Assembly (NCBI GenBank): GCA_024867545.1
Contig: JANFNE010000043.1
Coordinates: 310,001 to 374,000 of the forward strand
DNA length: 64,000 nucleotides
Source: Phytopythium helicoides
Lineage: Eukaryota > Oomycota > Peronosporomycetes > Pythiales > Pythiaceae
Direction: 5' to 3'
This document shows positions 9,723 to 18,698 of this stretch, one piece after another. Positions within the stretch are counted from its first letter, which is position 1; each line of letters opens with the position of its first letter. The notes below the pieces were generated by a model. It saw only the letters and a program-made list of their open reading frames with translations. It was not told the origin of the DNA and made no database searches. The position numbers were made by a program, and so were the translations under genes.

Positions 9723-11099
9723 TTAGACCATGGCGCAGTCCTTGGACTTGGTACCCGTCGAGGTCGAGGTCGTGGCGCCCGTCGAGGTGCTCGTCGTGGT
9801 ACCCGTCGAAGTGCCCGTCGAGGTGGTCGTAGTGCTCGTCGAGGTAGTCGAGGTAGTCGAGGTGCCCGTCGAGGTGGTCGAGGTGCCCGTCGAGGTGGCC
9901 AAGGTGCCCGTCGAGGTGGTCGAGGTGGTCTCGCCTGCCGAGCCCGCCGACGCGGCCGAGGCATCCACATCCGTGCCGTCGTAGTCGAACGAGCCATCGG
10001 CCGAGCTGTCAACCGAGCTGTCGAACGAGTAGTCGAACGAGCCGTCAACGACCACAATGTCGCCGTCAACCGACGAAGAGGACGAGGACAACGAGTCAAT
10101 GTCAACGAGCGAGCCCGAGCCCGATGCAAAGGCCGACGAAGACGACGACGACGACGACGAGTTGAAGGTCAGCGCGGCAATGTCGGGCTTGAGCTGGCCG
10201 TCGGACGTAAAGAGGCCAAAGTAGGCCTCGACCGTCTCGTTGGCCTCGAGCGTCGCAAGCTTCCACGGCTCATCGAACGCCGAGAAGTAGTAGTACGTGA
10301 GGCCCAGCTCGGTGGCGAGGTTGTAAAAGCCGTAAAAGTACTCGGCAGCGTTGGCGGCCGTCGCGGGGCTCGCGGCGTCGTCCACGCCGTCCGAAGCCCA
10401 GCCCGTCTCTCCGAGCACGACCTCCTTGCTGTAGCCGGCGGCGAGCTGCACAAGCGTCTCAAAGCGCTCGTAAAAGTGTTCGACAGCCTCGTCAATGGAA
10501 ATCTTCTCCCAGAATGGGAAGTAGTTGGCCGACACAAAGTCCACGGCCTCGATCATCGACGGGTACGCCGTGTACGTGTCGCCAATGTCGGCAATGGTCA
10601 GCGGGATGTTCTCGGCACCGCTAGTAGCCGCGCACAGGTCGCGGACCTCGCCGAGGTACTTGATGGCCGTCGCGGCGGTAATGTCGCCGCGGTAGACGGC
10701 CTCGCTGCCCACGTGGATGGACACGATGTTGTCGGACGTGACGACGCCCGTGGACAGCAGCGTCTCAAAGGCGGCCTTCTCACTCGGGTAGCTCGTCGTG
10801 TACGAGTCGATCCAGAGGCCGAGCTCGATCTTGAGCCCGGCGCTGATGGCCGCGGGGATGACGGCCGTCGCCTGGTTGCAGTCCGTGAGCGAGTACAGAC
10901 GGATGACGTCCGTGTACTGCTTGAGGATGGCGAGCTCGCTCGCGATCTTGTCGGCGGACTTGCACTTGGTGGAGGCGTCAGCCCAGTCGGGGCCCGCGCG
11001 GATGTTGTAGTTGATGCCCGTGAGCTTAAATTCGGCCGAGGCCTGCACGCCGGCGGCGAGCGCCGCCACGAGCGCCGAGAGTCCGAGCACGCGCACCAT
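9723..11099 (-). CDS. GH17 endo-1,3-beta-glucanase, gene A
   Basis: 458 residues, intronless. The start is placed at the ATG complementary to 11097-11099, directly before a signal peptide (VLGLSALVAALAAG). An upstream extension of the frame to 11252 lacks any signal. The catalytic domain (about 25-320) has the GH17 fold signatures: GINYNIR near the start, the proton-donor region VGSEAVYRGD and the nucleophile region GETGWAS. The C-terminus is a poly-Ser run followed by STGT-type Ser/Thr repeats, probably O-glycosylated, ending KSKDCAMV; no GPI signal is seen. Expected to be secreted and to cleave beta-1,3-glucan of its own wall or of a host. Part of a three-gene tandem array in one orientation. 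Confidence 0.93.
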   Translation of the reverse strand: MVRVLGLSALVAALAAGVQASAEFKLTGINYNIRAGPDWADASTKCKSADKIASELAILKQYTDVIRLYSLTDCNQATAVIPAAISAGLKIELGLWIDSYTTSYPSEKAAFETLLSTGVVTSDNIVSIHVGSEAVYRGDITAATAIKYLGEVRDLCAATSGAENIPLTIADIGDTYTAYPSMIEAVDFVSANYFPFWEKISIDEAVEHFYERFETLVQLAAGYSKEVVLGETGWASDGVDDAASPATAANAAEYFYGFYNLATELGLTYYYFSAFDEPWKLATLEANETVEAYFGLFTSDGQLKPDIAALTFNSSSSSSSSSAFASGSGSLVDIDSLSSSSSSVDGDIVVVDGSFDYSFDSSVDSSADGSFDYDGTDVDASAASAGSAGETTSTTSTGTLATSTGTSTTSTGTSTTSTTSTSTTTTSTGTSTGTTTSTSTGATTSTSTGTKSKDCAMV

Positions 11100-12252
11100 G
11101 GTTCGGAGGAGGTTGGGACAGCTGGGAGCTTGAGAGAGAGAGAGAGAGGAGTACTGTGAGGCCGCGAGCGGTGGAGCTGGCGACGCGCACGAGTCGGAAG
11201 ATTCGGGAGTGAGGTCTCCACCGCAACGCGCCGCGCCTCGAGGTCGGGGCAAAGCCAGACGAGCCGCAGCGGCTCACCGCGAGCTGTACGGAGTGCGCGA
11301 GTGGATGCCACCAGGTCCGCGTCTCATGTCGCATGCTGGGGGCATACAAACTCGTATAGAACTCGAGTCAGATGCCTTGTTGCCAGTCGTAGTCAGATCA
11401 GAGCATACAAACTCCCATATACCCAGAGTCGGATCGCCAGTACCGTAAGGTGGACAGATGGCAGCGAGACCGTCGTGTGGTTGTGGCAAAGATACCGATT
11501 GCACCGCTGCTCAACGTCAGAGCGGTCGACACCATCTACTGCGCATGCTCGTAGCTCGAGGCCGCCGCAGATCCTTGAGCCTCGCTCCCTCGGATTAACT
11601 CCACCGAGGGGTGCCATGCGCCGCCTTGCAGCCGTCGATCACCCTGGTGACACGTTAGTATCACCCTCCTTGCGGATGTTCCCGTCGACTCGCGGCGCCC
11701 AGGGCTCGGCGCTGCTGACGCAGAAAACACAGCAAGCGGTCGGCTCGAATTCCTGCGGCAGACTCGCCACGCGACACCGGGCGTTCGCCACCTAGACTTT
11801 CCGAGGGGTTCGCCTCGTTTAAGGCACACCTCGCTGGATTTTTCGCCCACATGAAGACGCAATGACAAGCGCACGGCATGCAACCCTGGCTCATCGTCGC
11901 TACGAGAGTGGAAATGCACGATGTGTCGGGTCCGCCAGGAGCTATTTGGCATGTCATCGCGCGAACGCGATCAACCTTCAATAGAGAAGGCGAAACAACC
12001 GGCATCAACCCCAATCGACAATCTCTTGTTGAACTCTGCGCGCAACGCACGACAGCAACATGGATTTTCTGTTCGCCTACGCACACGAGCCAGCCTTCCT
12101 TTCACGTCATCGGGCCAGTCTTCGTATCGGCCGGTCCCTTCCATTCCCACACAAATCGCGACGGCGACGGAGCCATCCCGTTCGCGAGCCCATGAAGAGC
12201 GATCAACGATGGACGCTTCCCGCCTCACTCGATTCCCATCGCCTTGACGCAA
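11100..12252. other. Intergenic DNA between GH17 genes A and B
   Basis: 1.15 kb without a supported gene. A (GA)n tract lies at about 11132-11149, in the presumed 5' UTR of gene A. The remaining frames are short and lack protein-like character. It should include the gene A promoter and gene B terminator; no clear initiator was found. Confidence 0.55.
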
Positions 12253-13572
12253 TTACATGGGACAGTCCTTGGACTTGTTCGACGCCGTCGTGGTCGTTGT
12301 GCTCGTCGCAGTCACAGTCTCCGTAGTCGCCGAGTTCGTGGCAGTCGACTCGGCCGCAGTGGCGTCCCCCGAAGTAGTCACCGAGCTCGAGCCCGTCTCC
12401 TCATTGTCGTCCTCACTGTCGCTCTCGTCCGAGGAGTCAAACTCAACAGTCTCCTCCACGCCAGCGACTGCCTCCGCTGATGAACTCGACGACTCCACCA
12501 CGATGTCCGCGACAGCCACCTCGACACTGTCAGAGGCTGAGCCAGCGTCTGAAGCCGAAGCCGAAGCCGAAGCCGAAGCCGAAGCCGAAGCCGAAGCCGA
12601 AGCCGAAGTCGACTCCTCAACCACCTCATCCTCAATCGTCAACGCAGCGATCTCCTCGTGCAGGACGCCGTCAGAAGACCAGAGACCAAAGTACGGCTCG
12701 ACCGAGTCATCGCCGTACTGCTCAGCCTTCCAGCTCTCGTCGAATGATGAGAAGTAGTAGTACTGGATGCCCAGCTCCTTTGCCTGCAGATAGAAGTCGC
12801 GGAAGTACTGCGCGGCATTGGCCTTGGATGTCACACCGCCGCTGGCGTCCGTTCCGTTGTATGGCCAGCCAGTCTCGCCGATGACGACCGTCTTGTTGCC
12901 CTCATACTCCGCCGCGATGTTCACGAGGCGCTCGTAGGTGCCAAGGAAGTACGACGCCGCCTTGGCGATGTCGACGCTGTCCCAGAACGGGAACAGGTTG
13001 GCCGACACGTAGTCCACAACGTCTACCAGATCCGGGTACGCGCGGTAAGTGTTGCCCACGTCCGTGATGGTGAGTGGGATGTCGGCGGCGCCGTTCTTGT
13101 CGCCCTCGCATAGCGCGCGGATCTCCTTGAGGTAGCTCACGGCCGTGTCGTAGTCGACGTCGCCACGGTAGATGGCCTCGCTGCCCACGTGGATGCCGAC
13201 AATGTTGTCCGCCGTCACGACACCCGTGGTCAGCAGCGTCTCGAAGGCGGCCTTCTCGGCGGCATAGTTCTCCGGGTACGAATCGACCCAGAGGCCGAGC
13301 TCGATCTTGAGCCCGGCAGCGATGGCGGCCGGCACTACGGCGGTCGCCTGGTCGCAGTCTGTCAACGAGTACAGGCGAATGCGGTCCGTGTACTGCTTGA
13401 GCGTGGCCAGCTCGGTGGCAATCTGTGACGCCGGCTTGCACTTGGTGGAGGCGTCGGCCCAGTCGGGTCCCGCGCGGATGTTGTAGTTGATGCCGTGGCA
13501 GTTGAACGCGACGGCGTCGGCCACCGAGGCGGCGAGCGCGGATGCGGCGATCAGCTTGGTGAACGAGAACAT
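12253..13572 (-). CDS. GH17 endo-1,3-beta-glucanase, gene B
   Basis: 439 residues, intronless. It starts at the ATG complementary to 13570-13572, before a signal peptide (KLIAASALAASVADA). Same architecture as gene A: GINYNIRAGPDW at the mature N-terminus, acid/base region VGSEAIYRGD and nucleophile region GETGWPY. The linker contains a long (Ser-Ala)n stretch encoded by a GAAGCC hexanucleotide array, then an acidic/Ser/Thr tail ending KSKDCPM, the same terminal signature as gene A. Probably secreted and glycosylated. An initiator-like element lies 70 nt upstream. Gene A and B catalytic domains are clear paralogues, so tandem duplication is likely. Confidence 0.93.
   Translation of the reverse strand: MFSFTKLIAASALAASVADAVAFNCHGINYNIRAGPDWADASTKCKPASQIATELATLKQYTDRIRLYSLTDCDQATAVVPAAIAAGLKIELGLWVDSYPENYAAEKAAFETLLTTGVVTADNIVGIHVGSEAIYRGDVDYDTAVSYLKEIRALCEGDKNGAADIPLTITDVGNTYRAYPDLVDVVDYVSANLFPFWDSVDIAKAASYFLGTYERLVNIAAEYEGNKTVVIGETGWPYNGTDASGGVTSKANAAQYFRDFYLQAKELGIQYYYFSSFDESWKAEQYGDDSVEPYFGLWSSDGVLHEEIAALTIEDEVVEESTSASASASASASASASASASDAGSASDSVEVAVADIVVESSSSSAEAVAGVEETVEFDSSDESDSEDDNEETGSSSVTTSGDATAAESTATNSATTETVTATSTTTTTASNKSKDCPM
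12551..12608. repeat. GAAGCC hexanucleotide microsatellite within GH17 gene B
   Basis: About nine to ten perfect units of GAAGCC on the plus strand. On the coding strand it reads as alternating Ser-Ala codons in the linker of the secreted glucanase. Being in multiples of six, length changes would keep the frame and alter only linker length. Confidence 0.95.
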
Positions 13573-13641
13573 GTCTGACGTTCTGTCGGTGCTACTGCGT
13601 GCTGGCAGTCGAAGAGGGGGACCGGGAGGGAGCTCCTGGTG

Positions 13642-13655
13642 AAATTGCGAAGTGC
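13642..13655 (-). promoter_or_regulatory. Initiator-like element of GH17 gene B
   Basis: The minus strand reads GCACTTCGCAATTT, 13 of 14 matches to the oomycete initiator form TCAYTYYNMAWTTY. It is 70 nt upstream of the start codon at 13572, a typical distance. Confidence 0.5.
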
Positions 13656-14201
13656 GGGAGTCTCGCGCGCTGGGCTGGTCGTCTTGGCACGAGTCGTGCT
13701 GCCCATCGGAGGCACTTGTCTTCAGCAATCCCACCGCCAGGGTCACGCCTCACGTCTCTGACCGACGTGACTACCACTACCCTCGACCACTTTTGCATGG
13801 GCTGAGCTCACAGTCTCGGCCATGGGCGTGTAGAGACTTGGAAAGAGCGCTCAATCCCAACGCTGGACGAGGATTAGTCCGTCGCGCTCTGTGCATTTCG
13901 CTAGGAGAGTGGAGTGAGATCTGACCGTCGTATCCGAGTCCAGCTCTCTGCCTTGACGTCAACTGAAGCGAATCACTGCGTGTCAATCGTACCGTAGAGC
14001 CAAGCAGCTCCTCGCGAGCTCACGTGGTGGCATCGTTAGTCGGACGCGAATGAACGCGTTAGCTCACGGTAGCCAGTCGACCAGAGACGGCTCTACCTTG
14101 GAGAATGCATAAACGTCAAGATGTCACGCTGCGCACGCACCATTTCCATACAAACTCATGTGTATTGTCATTCATAAAACGCATACCCTCACAAAACACC
14201 A
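13656..14201. other. Intergenic DNA between GH17 genes B and C
   Basis: About 550 bp with no supported coding sequence. It presumably carries the upstream control region of gene B and the terminator of gene C. Confidence 0.5.
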
Positions 14202-15506
14202 TTATTTCGAGGAGTGGCACATGTGACGTGTGTCGCTTGTCGTCAATGGTGTGCTTGTCAAGGTGCCACTGGCGCCGCTTGTGCTCGTCGTCGTCGTCGC
14301 TGCTCCAGAGCCGGCGGCCGGCGTGTAGAAGCTGGAGGTAGGCGACCCCGTGGCGGTCGTCGATCCGCTGCTGATGGGCGAGCTCATCGTGCTGTTGCTC
14401 GTGGCATTGCTCGTGCTGTTGCTTGGGAGGTATGCAGCCGACTCCGTGACACTTGACGCAGAGGTGCTGGAGCCTGACGTGCTATTGCTATTGCTGTTGC
14501 TATTGCCATTGCTATTGCCACTGCTGCTGGTGCTGCTAGCGCTTGAGTTGTAGCCGTCGATGACCTCGGCGAACTCGCTCTTGAGCGTGCCATTGGCGTA
14601 ACAGAGCCCAAAGTGAGCCTCGACCGTGTCTTGGGCGGCCGCACTCACCTCGGCCTTCCACTGGGCGTCGAACGCTTCAAAGTAGTAGAACTTCCACGCC
14701 TTCTCGGACGCCAAGGCTACAAAGTTGCGAAAGTACCGTGCCGCATTCACCGCGCTAGCCTCAGAAGCGTTCGGGTTCGAGCCGCCAGACGCCCAGCCCG
14801 TCTCGCCGATCTCGACGCGCTTGTTGTAGCTGCCCGCGAGGTCCAGTAGCGGCTTGATACGTGTGCTAAAGAACACAGGCGCTTGACTCACTTCGATTCT
14901 CTCCCAGAACGGAAACCCGTTGGCCTGCACCACATCCACGGCTTGAACGAGCTCGGGGTTATTGATATACGTGTCCCCGATCTCAGCGATCGTCAGGGGC
15001 ACCCCACTCACATCGTATTTGGACACCAGTTCACGAGTGTCGGTAAGCATTTGGATGTTCTCCGCCACTGTTACGTCTTTGCGGTAGATTGCCTCGCTGC
15101 CCACGTGAATGTCAGCGATGTGGCCGCCGGTGAACCAGTTGAGGTGCGACTCCAGCAGTGTCTCCAGCTTTGCGATCTCGTTCGCAAAGACTGTGCTGTC
15201 GTTGCTGACCCAGAGACCGAGCGACACGGTGAGGTTCGCTTGGATGGCAGCTGGCACCACGAGCTCTGCTTGGTTGCAGTCCACGAGGCTGAACAGCCGA
15301 ACTGCCTTTGATATGCTGGCTATGATCTTCATGTCGCTCGCAATCGTATCTGGGTCCTTGCACTGGACGGCCCAGTCGGGTCCTAGACGGATGTTGTAAT
15401 TGATTCCCGGCAGGGAGAAGTCTGCAGCTGAAATACTAGCGATGCATGCCGCGAACGCAGCGACGAGCGTCCACGCGAGCGATCGAGTCGGGCGAGTGGA
15501 GAGCAT
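14202..15506 (-). CDS. GH17 endo-1,3-beta-glucanase, gene C (divergent)
   Basis: 434 residues, intronless, starting at the ATG complementary to 15504-15506, before a signal peptide (AWTLVAAFAACIASISA). The GH17 domain carries GINYNIRLGPDW, VGSEAIYRKD (proton donor region) and IGETGWAS (nucleophile region). It is clearly more diverged than A and B. The Ser/Asn-rich linker is encoded by an irregular TGCTATTGC-type repeat near 14479-14530. The C-terminus lacks the KSKDC ending of the other two. Secreted beta-1,3-glucanase is the expected product. A near-perfect oomycete initiator lies about 60 nt upstream. Confidence 0.92.
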   Translation of the reverse strand: MLSTRPTRSLAWTLVAAFAACIASISAADFSLPGINYNIRLGPDWAVQCKDPDTIASDMKIIASISKAVRLFSLVDCNQAELVVPAAIQANLTVSLGLWVSNDSTVFANEIAKLETLLESHLNWFTGGHIADIHVGSEAIYRKDVTVAENIQMLTDTRELVSKYDVSGVPLTIAEIGDTYINNPELVQAVDVVQANGFPFWERIEVSQAPVFFSTRIKPLLDLAGSYNKRVEIGETGWASGGSNPNASEASAVNAARYFRNFVALASEKAWKFYYFEAFDAQWKAEVSAAAQDTVEAHFGLCYANGTLKSEFAEVIDGYNSSASSTSSSGNSNGNSNSNSNSTSGSSTSASSVTESAAYLPSNSTSNATSNSTMSSPISSGSTTATGSPTSSFYTPAAGSGAATTTTSTSGASGTLTSTPLTTSDTRHMCHSSK

Positions 15507-15562
15507 TCTAGGAGTATGATGAGACTGCAGTACACAGTGAGGAGCGTAGCCCGAGAGGGAGG

Positions 15563-15575
15563 AAAATGGAGAATG
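15563..15575 (-). promoter_or_regulatory. Oomycete initiator of GH17 gene C
   Basis: The minus strand reads CATTCTCCATTTT, a full match to the CATTYYNCAWTTT core of the oomycete initiator. It lies 57-69 nt upstream of the ATG at 15506. Confidence 0.7.
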
Positions 15576-15976
15576 CGAAAGTTGGGTTGGGCAATCCAGT
15601 TGAATCGAATTGATGTATCAGTGCCAACAAAGAACCAAGGTGGCAACCTGGTACTATGGCCGGCCACCGAGAGGAGGCTCAAGAGCGTTTCGGAAGGAGT
15701 TTCCGGTTGCAGGAATGCCTCATGGGACTCTTCATCACCCATCGGATTCTTGGTTCTGTACGAGCAGGGTCCACAGGATTGACTGCTCCATGATCAGCCA
15801 CGGTTGAATACCAACGGACGGACGCAGTGAAGTCAGACTGAAGAAGGCGCGTGGTGCATTCCGGAAGCACGCCATGGCAGCAGCATCGCACGCGTCAGGC
15901 AGAAACCGCTGCATGAGGCTCACCAAGTGCATACAATATACGCTCGCGCGCGGTCTATTGATCCGAGGGGGAGGGC

Positions 15977-16402
15977 CTACTTGGAGTACAGCGGCACGTA
16001 CTCGACGACGCCCTGCTTGTTGACGATGGTCTTCTTGACGTTGCGCAGCTGCTTCTTGCTCATGCCCTTGATGCGGTGTGTCCGCGAGATGACCTGCACC
16101 GAGGCGGACTTGAGCTCGTTCTCCTTGCGGCGCTTCTCCTTGTCCTCGCGCGCCTGGCGCTTGGCGTCCTTCTCGGCCTGGCGCCGCGCCTTGATCTCGC
16201 CCTGCAGCGCCTTGAGCTCCTGCACGCGCGCCTTGTGCAGCTGCTTCTCCTCCCACGTCGAGCTCAGCTTCTTGGTGCCGCCGTACTTGGCGCTCGAGAA
16301 CCGCGCCTTCTGCACCGTCTTCCAAGGCCGCCCGCTCACGGGCTTGCCCCGCGGGGGCTCGCTCGCCTTGCCGCTCGTCGCCGTCGCCGTCGTCGCCGTC
16401 AT
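15977..16402 (-). CDS. CGR1/CCDC86-family nucleolar protein
   Basis: 141 residues with the family's N-terminal signature GKPVSGRPWKTVQ and then a highly charged Lys/Glu/Arg helix (about 60-110) expected to form a coiled coil. The end is a conserved basic segment (SKKQLRNVKK). In yeast Cgr1 is nucleolar and acts in 27S pre-rRNA processing for 60S subunits; CCDC86 is the animal counterpart. The length fits Cgr1 better than the longer animal protein. It is divergent from the TEN1 gene, whose start is only 145 bp away, so the two likely share a promoter. Confidence 0.87.
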   Translation of the reverse strand: MTATTATATSGKASEPPRGKPVSGRPWKTVQKARFSSAKYGGTKKLSSTWEEKQLHKARVQELKALQGEIKARRQAEKDAKRQAREDKEKRRKENELKSASVQVISRTHRIKGMSKKQLRNVKKTIVNKQGVVEYVPLYSK

Positions 16403-16547
16403 CTCCGCGCTATCTTGAACTCACTATGCGCCGCGTGTGACCTTTTGCGGACAGCCAGTCACTCGACGCGTCCCCAATTGGTCCCTTATTTCGATAGACC
16501 CCATCCCGCGTTGGAGCGCGGCGCGAGGGACCGAACGCCAAACCCAC

Positions 16548-17038
16548 ATGAGCCACGCCGAGGTGTGCCAGATCGCCGAGGTGCTGGCCGACGCCGCGCT
16601 GCAGAGCGCGAGCGTGCGCATCACGGGCAGGTGCGGGCGCTGGACAGTGGTGCTGGACAGTGGCGCAGGGGGTGGCGCTTACCAACGCGCGCGCAGGCTC
16701 GAGGCGTTCGACGCGCAGCGCGGCGAGGCGCGCGTGGCGTTCCAGGGCGCCAGCCTGACGGTCGAGACGCGGCGCCTGGCGGGCGGCGCGCTGCAGCTGC
16801 GCGTGGGCGGGCTCTTCCAGTTCCTGGGCGAGACCTACCGCCGCTCGGTGGTGCGTCGCTCGGGCTGCCGTGCTGGAGTGGAGGGCCGCACGCTCACGAC
16901 CATGGTGGTGCCTGTGGACAGAACGGACGGACCGAGGTGCGGCTCGCGGCCAGGGTCGCGCGCAACGTCGACGGGCTGGACGTGGACCTGTTCCTCGAGG
17001 CGCTGGCGCTGCGCAGGCAGTTCCTCGCCTCGCGCTAG
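16548..17038 (+). CDS. TEN1-like subunit of the CST telomere complex
   Basis: Three exons (16548-16630, 16697-16850, 16922-17038) joined through 66- and 71-nt introns give 117 residues, the size of TEN1. The protein has the single OB-fold layout of TEN1: GRLEAFD near the start of the first strands, VGGLFQFLGE in the middle and ARVARNVDGLDVDLF before the C-terminal helix. TEN1 with STN1 and CTC1 binds single-stranded telomeric DNA and promotes C-strand fill-in. The second donor is set at 16851 (GTGCGT) rather than 16848. Exon 2 is open through the first intron because that intron is a multiple of three. It converges with SLBP at only 41 bp. Confidence 0.8.
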
Positions 17039-17079
17039 TTCATTTATTACCCCGGACGCGGACTCATAGAGCCTGGCAG

Positions 17080-17713
17080 CTACAGCAGATCGTCGTCCTC
17101 GTCCTCGTCGCCCTCTGCTTGCTCCTCCCTGTCGTTGTCGTCGAAGTTGTCGAAGATGGAGCGGCCGGCGCGCGAGCTCGCCTCGTCCTTGCCTGGCGCG
17201 GTGGCGGCGGCTTCCGCCTTGGCCGGCGGCGCCTCCTCCTGCTCTGCCTGCTGCCTCTCCTGCACCTTGTCGGCCTGCTGCTGCTGCTGCGCCAGCTCCG
17301 GCGGGTCGTAGCGGTGCAGCGCCTGGCGCCAGCGCCGCACCATGTGGTCGAACTGCTTCTTGCTCACGAGCGCCGTCTTGTCGGGCGTCGCGGGGTCGCT
17401 CGCGCGCCGCTTGTGCCTGCCAGAGCCCCGTCAGCCCCGCCCTCCCCTCCGCGTGACACAGAGACACTCGCCTCGGCACCTGCGCGCAGTACCGGTCGTA
17501 GCCGAGCGTGTTCTTGCCGTAGTCGATCTGCTTCTGCCGCTGCGCCAGCCGGTGCGCGTCCGTCTCGCGCTGCGCCGACAGCAGCGCCACCTCCGCACCG
17601 CGCGGAGCCTCGGCTGCCGGCGCTGTGGGGCGCGCGACGTGGCGGTCGCCCGACTGCCGCTGCCGCTTGGCCCCGCGGGCGTCCGCGTCGGCACTCGGCT
17701 GGCTGCGCTTCAT
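17080..17713 (-). CDS. Histone mRNA stem-loop binding protein (SLBP)
   Basis: Exons 17472-17713 and 17080-17416 encode 192 residues. The RNA-binding domain spans the junction: RQKQIDYGKNTLGYDRY, then VPRHKRR across the splice, then WRQALHRYDPP. These match the SLBP signature (QKQI-YGKNT, Tyr, VPRH, W..ALH..DPP). SLBP binds the 3' hairpin of replication-dependent histone mRNAs and directs their processing and translation. The N-terminus is basic and the C-terminus acidic with a poly-Gln patch. The 55-nt intron must begin with GC (GCGAGT) and end with CAG: no GT donor restores the VPRHKRR frame. Length is shorter than the animal proteins. Confidence 0.88.
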
Positions 17714-17915
17714 GAGGCTTGGTCGATGGCCGTGCGCGCCAAAAATGGACTAGTGACCAATCGTACTACGCCTTGTATGCGATTTCAAGCGCGGGTCAGT
17801 ACATGCCGCGCAAGTGGTCAAGACGCGCACGGTGATGGCGAAGTTGTTTATTAGTGTGCAATCGGAGGCTCAAGCGTGCGCGTGCAGCCCTCGTGTGTGG
17901 CGTGAGCGGTCTGCG

Positions 17916-18698
17916 CTAGTCGTAGTCCTCCTCCTTGGACCACTTGGCGGGGGACCCGGAGCCCTTGGCGCCGCCCCTGTCCTTGGCGTCGGCGCGGCCG
18001 CTCTTGGCGTCCTTGGCGTCGTCCTCGTCCTCGTCCGGGTGGTACGACTTCTTGGCCTGCGCCGAGTCCTCGGGGATGTACTTGTACTCGGCCTTGTTGT
18101 GCATGATGAGCTCGTCACCGACAAAGTAGAAGCTGTCCGAGACGGTCGCGTACGGGTGCGCGATCATGTCGCGGATGAGGTCGTCGCTGAGCGGCGGCAT
18201 GGAGTAGATGGCCTCCCACGTGTTGACCGTGTTGGGGATGCAGAAGCCGAACGTGAAGTCGTAGCTCTTGACGATCTCGTCGCGGAAGTAGTGGCGCTCG
18301 ATCATGCGTAGGTCGCGTACCTCCTTGGGGCCGACGGCGAACTCGAGCTCAGTCGCAACGGCCGGCAGGCGCAGCACGTCCTCGGAGAACTCGTAGCGGA
18401 TGGTGCGGTAGGCGCTCTCGCTGCGCGGCTGCGACGGGTCGACCTTGGGCACAGCCTTGCCCGGCCGGTCCTTGCCGATCTCGAAGATCTTGTGCTTGCT
18501 CTCATAGTCCGAGATGGAGAAGTGCAGGAACTCGATGCCGTACGTGTTGGCGCTCAGCGGGCACAGGAAGGCTGCGGGTCACGAATTCGTCAGCGGGTCA
18601 GTCGGTCAGTCCACAATCTCGTGCCACGGCCGCGACGCACTCTCAGTCGGCGCCTCGAGCTCCAGCACGTCCTCGGGGGTGTATCGCTGGCGCGACAT
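17916..18698 (-). CDS. UNC119-family lipid-binding chaperone
   Basis: Exons 18641-18698 and 17916-18571 across a 69-nt GTGCGT intron give 237 residues. Family landmarks are TPEDVL at the N-terminus, RMIERHYFRDE, FGFCIPNT and the C-terminal SDSFYFVGDELIMHNKAEY, all as in UNC119. The fold is an immunoglobulin-like beta sandwich that binds myristoylated cargo and, with ARL3, delivers it to cilia or flagella. That fits an organism with flagellated zoospores. An additional ~45-residue acidic/basic low-complexity tail follows the domain. The next gene (SLBP) starts 200 bp downstream on the same strand. Confidence 0.9.

Noticed and set aside
9465..11159. 564-residue plus-strand frame over GH17 gene A
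   Set aside because: Arg/Gly/Val low-complexity shadow of the Ser/Thr-rich coding strand.
11661..12086. Overlapping frames in the GH17 A-B spacer
   Set aside because: No conserved motif or codon signal on either strand; likely chance.
16424..16547. Upstream extension of the TEN1 frame to 16437
   Set aside because: The extended N-terminus is Arg/Pro-rich with no OB-fold similarity and overlaps the divergent promoter.
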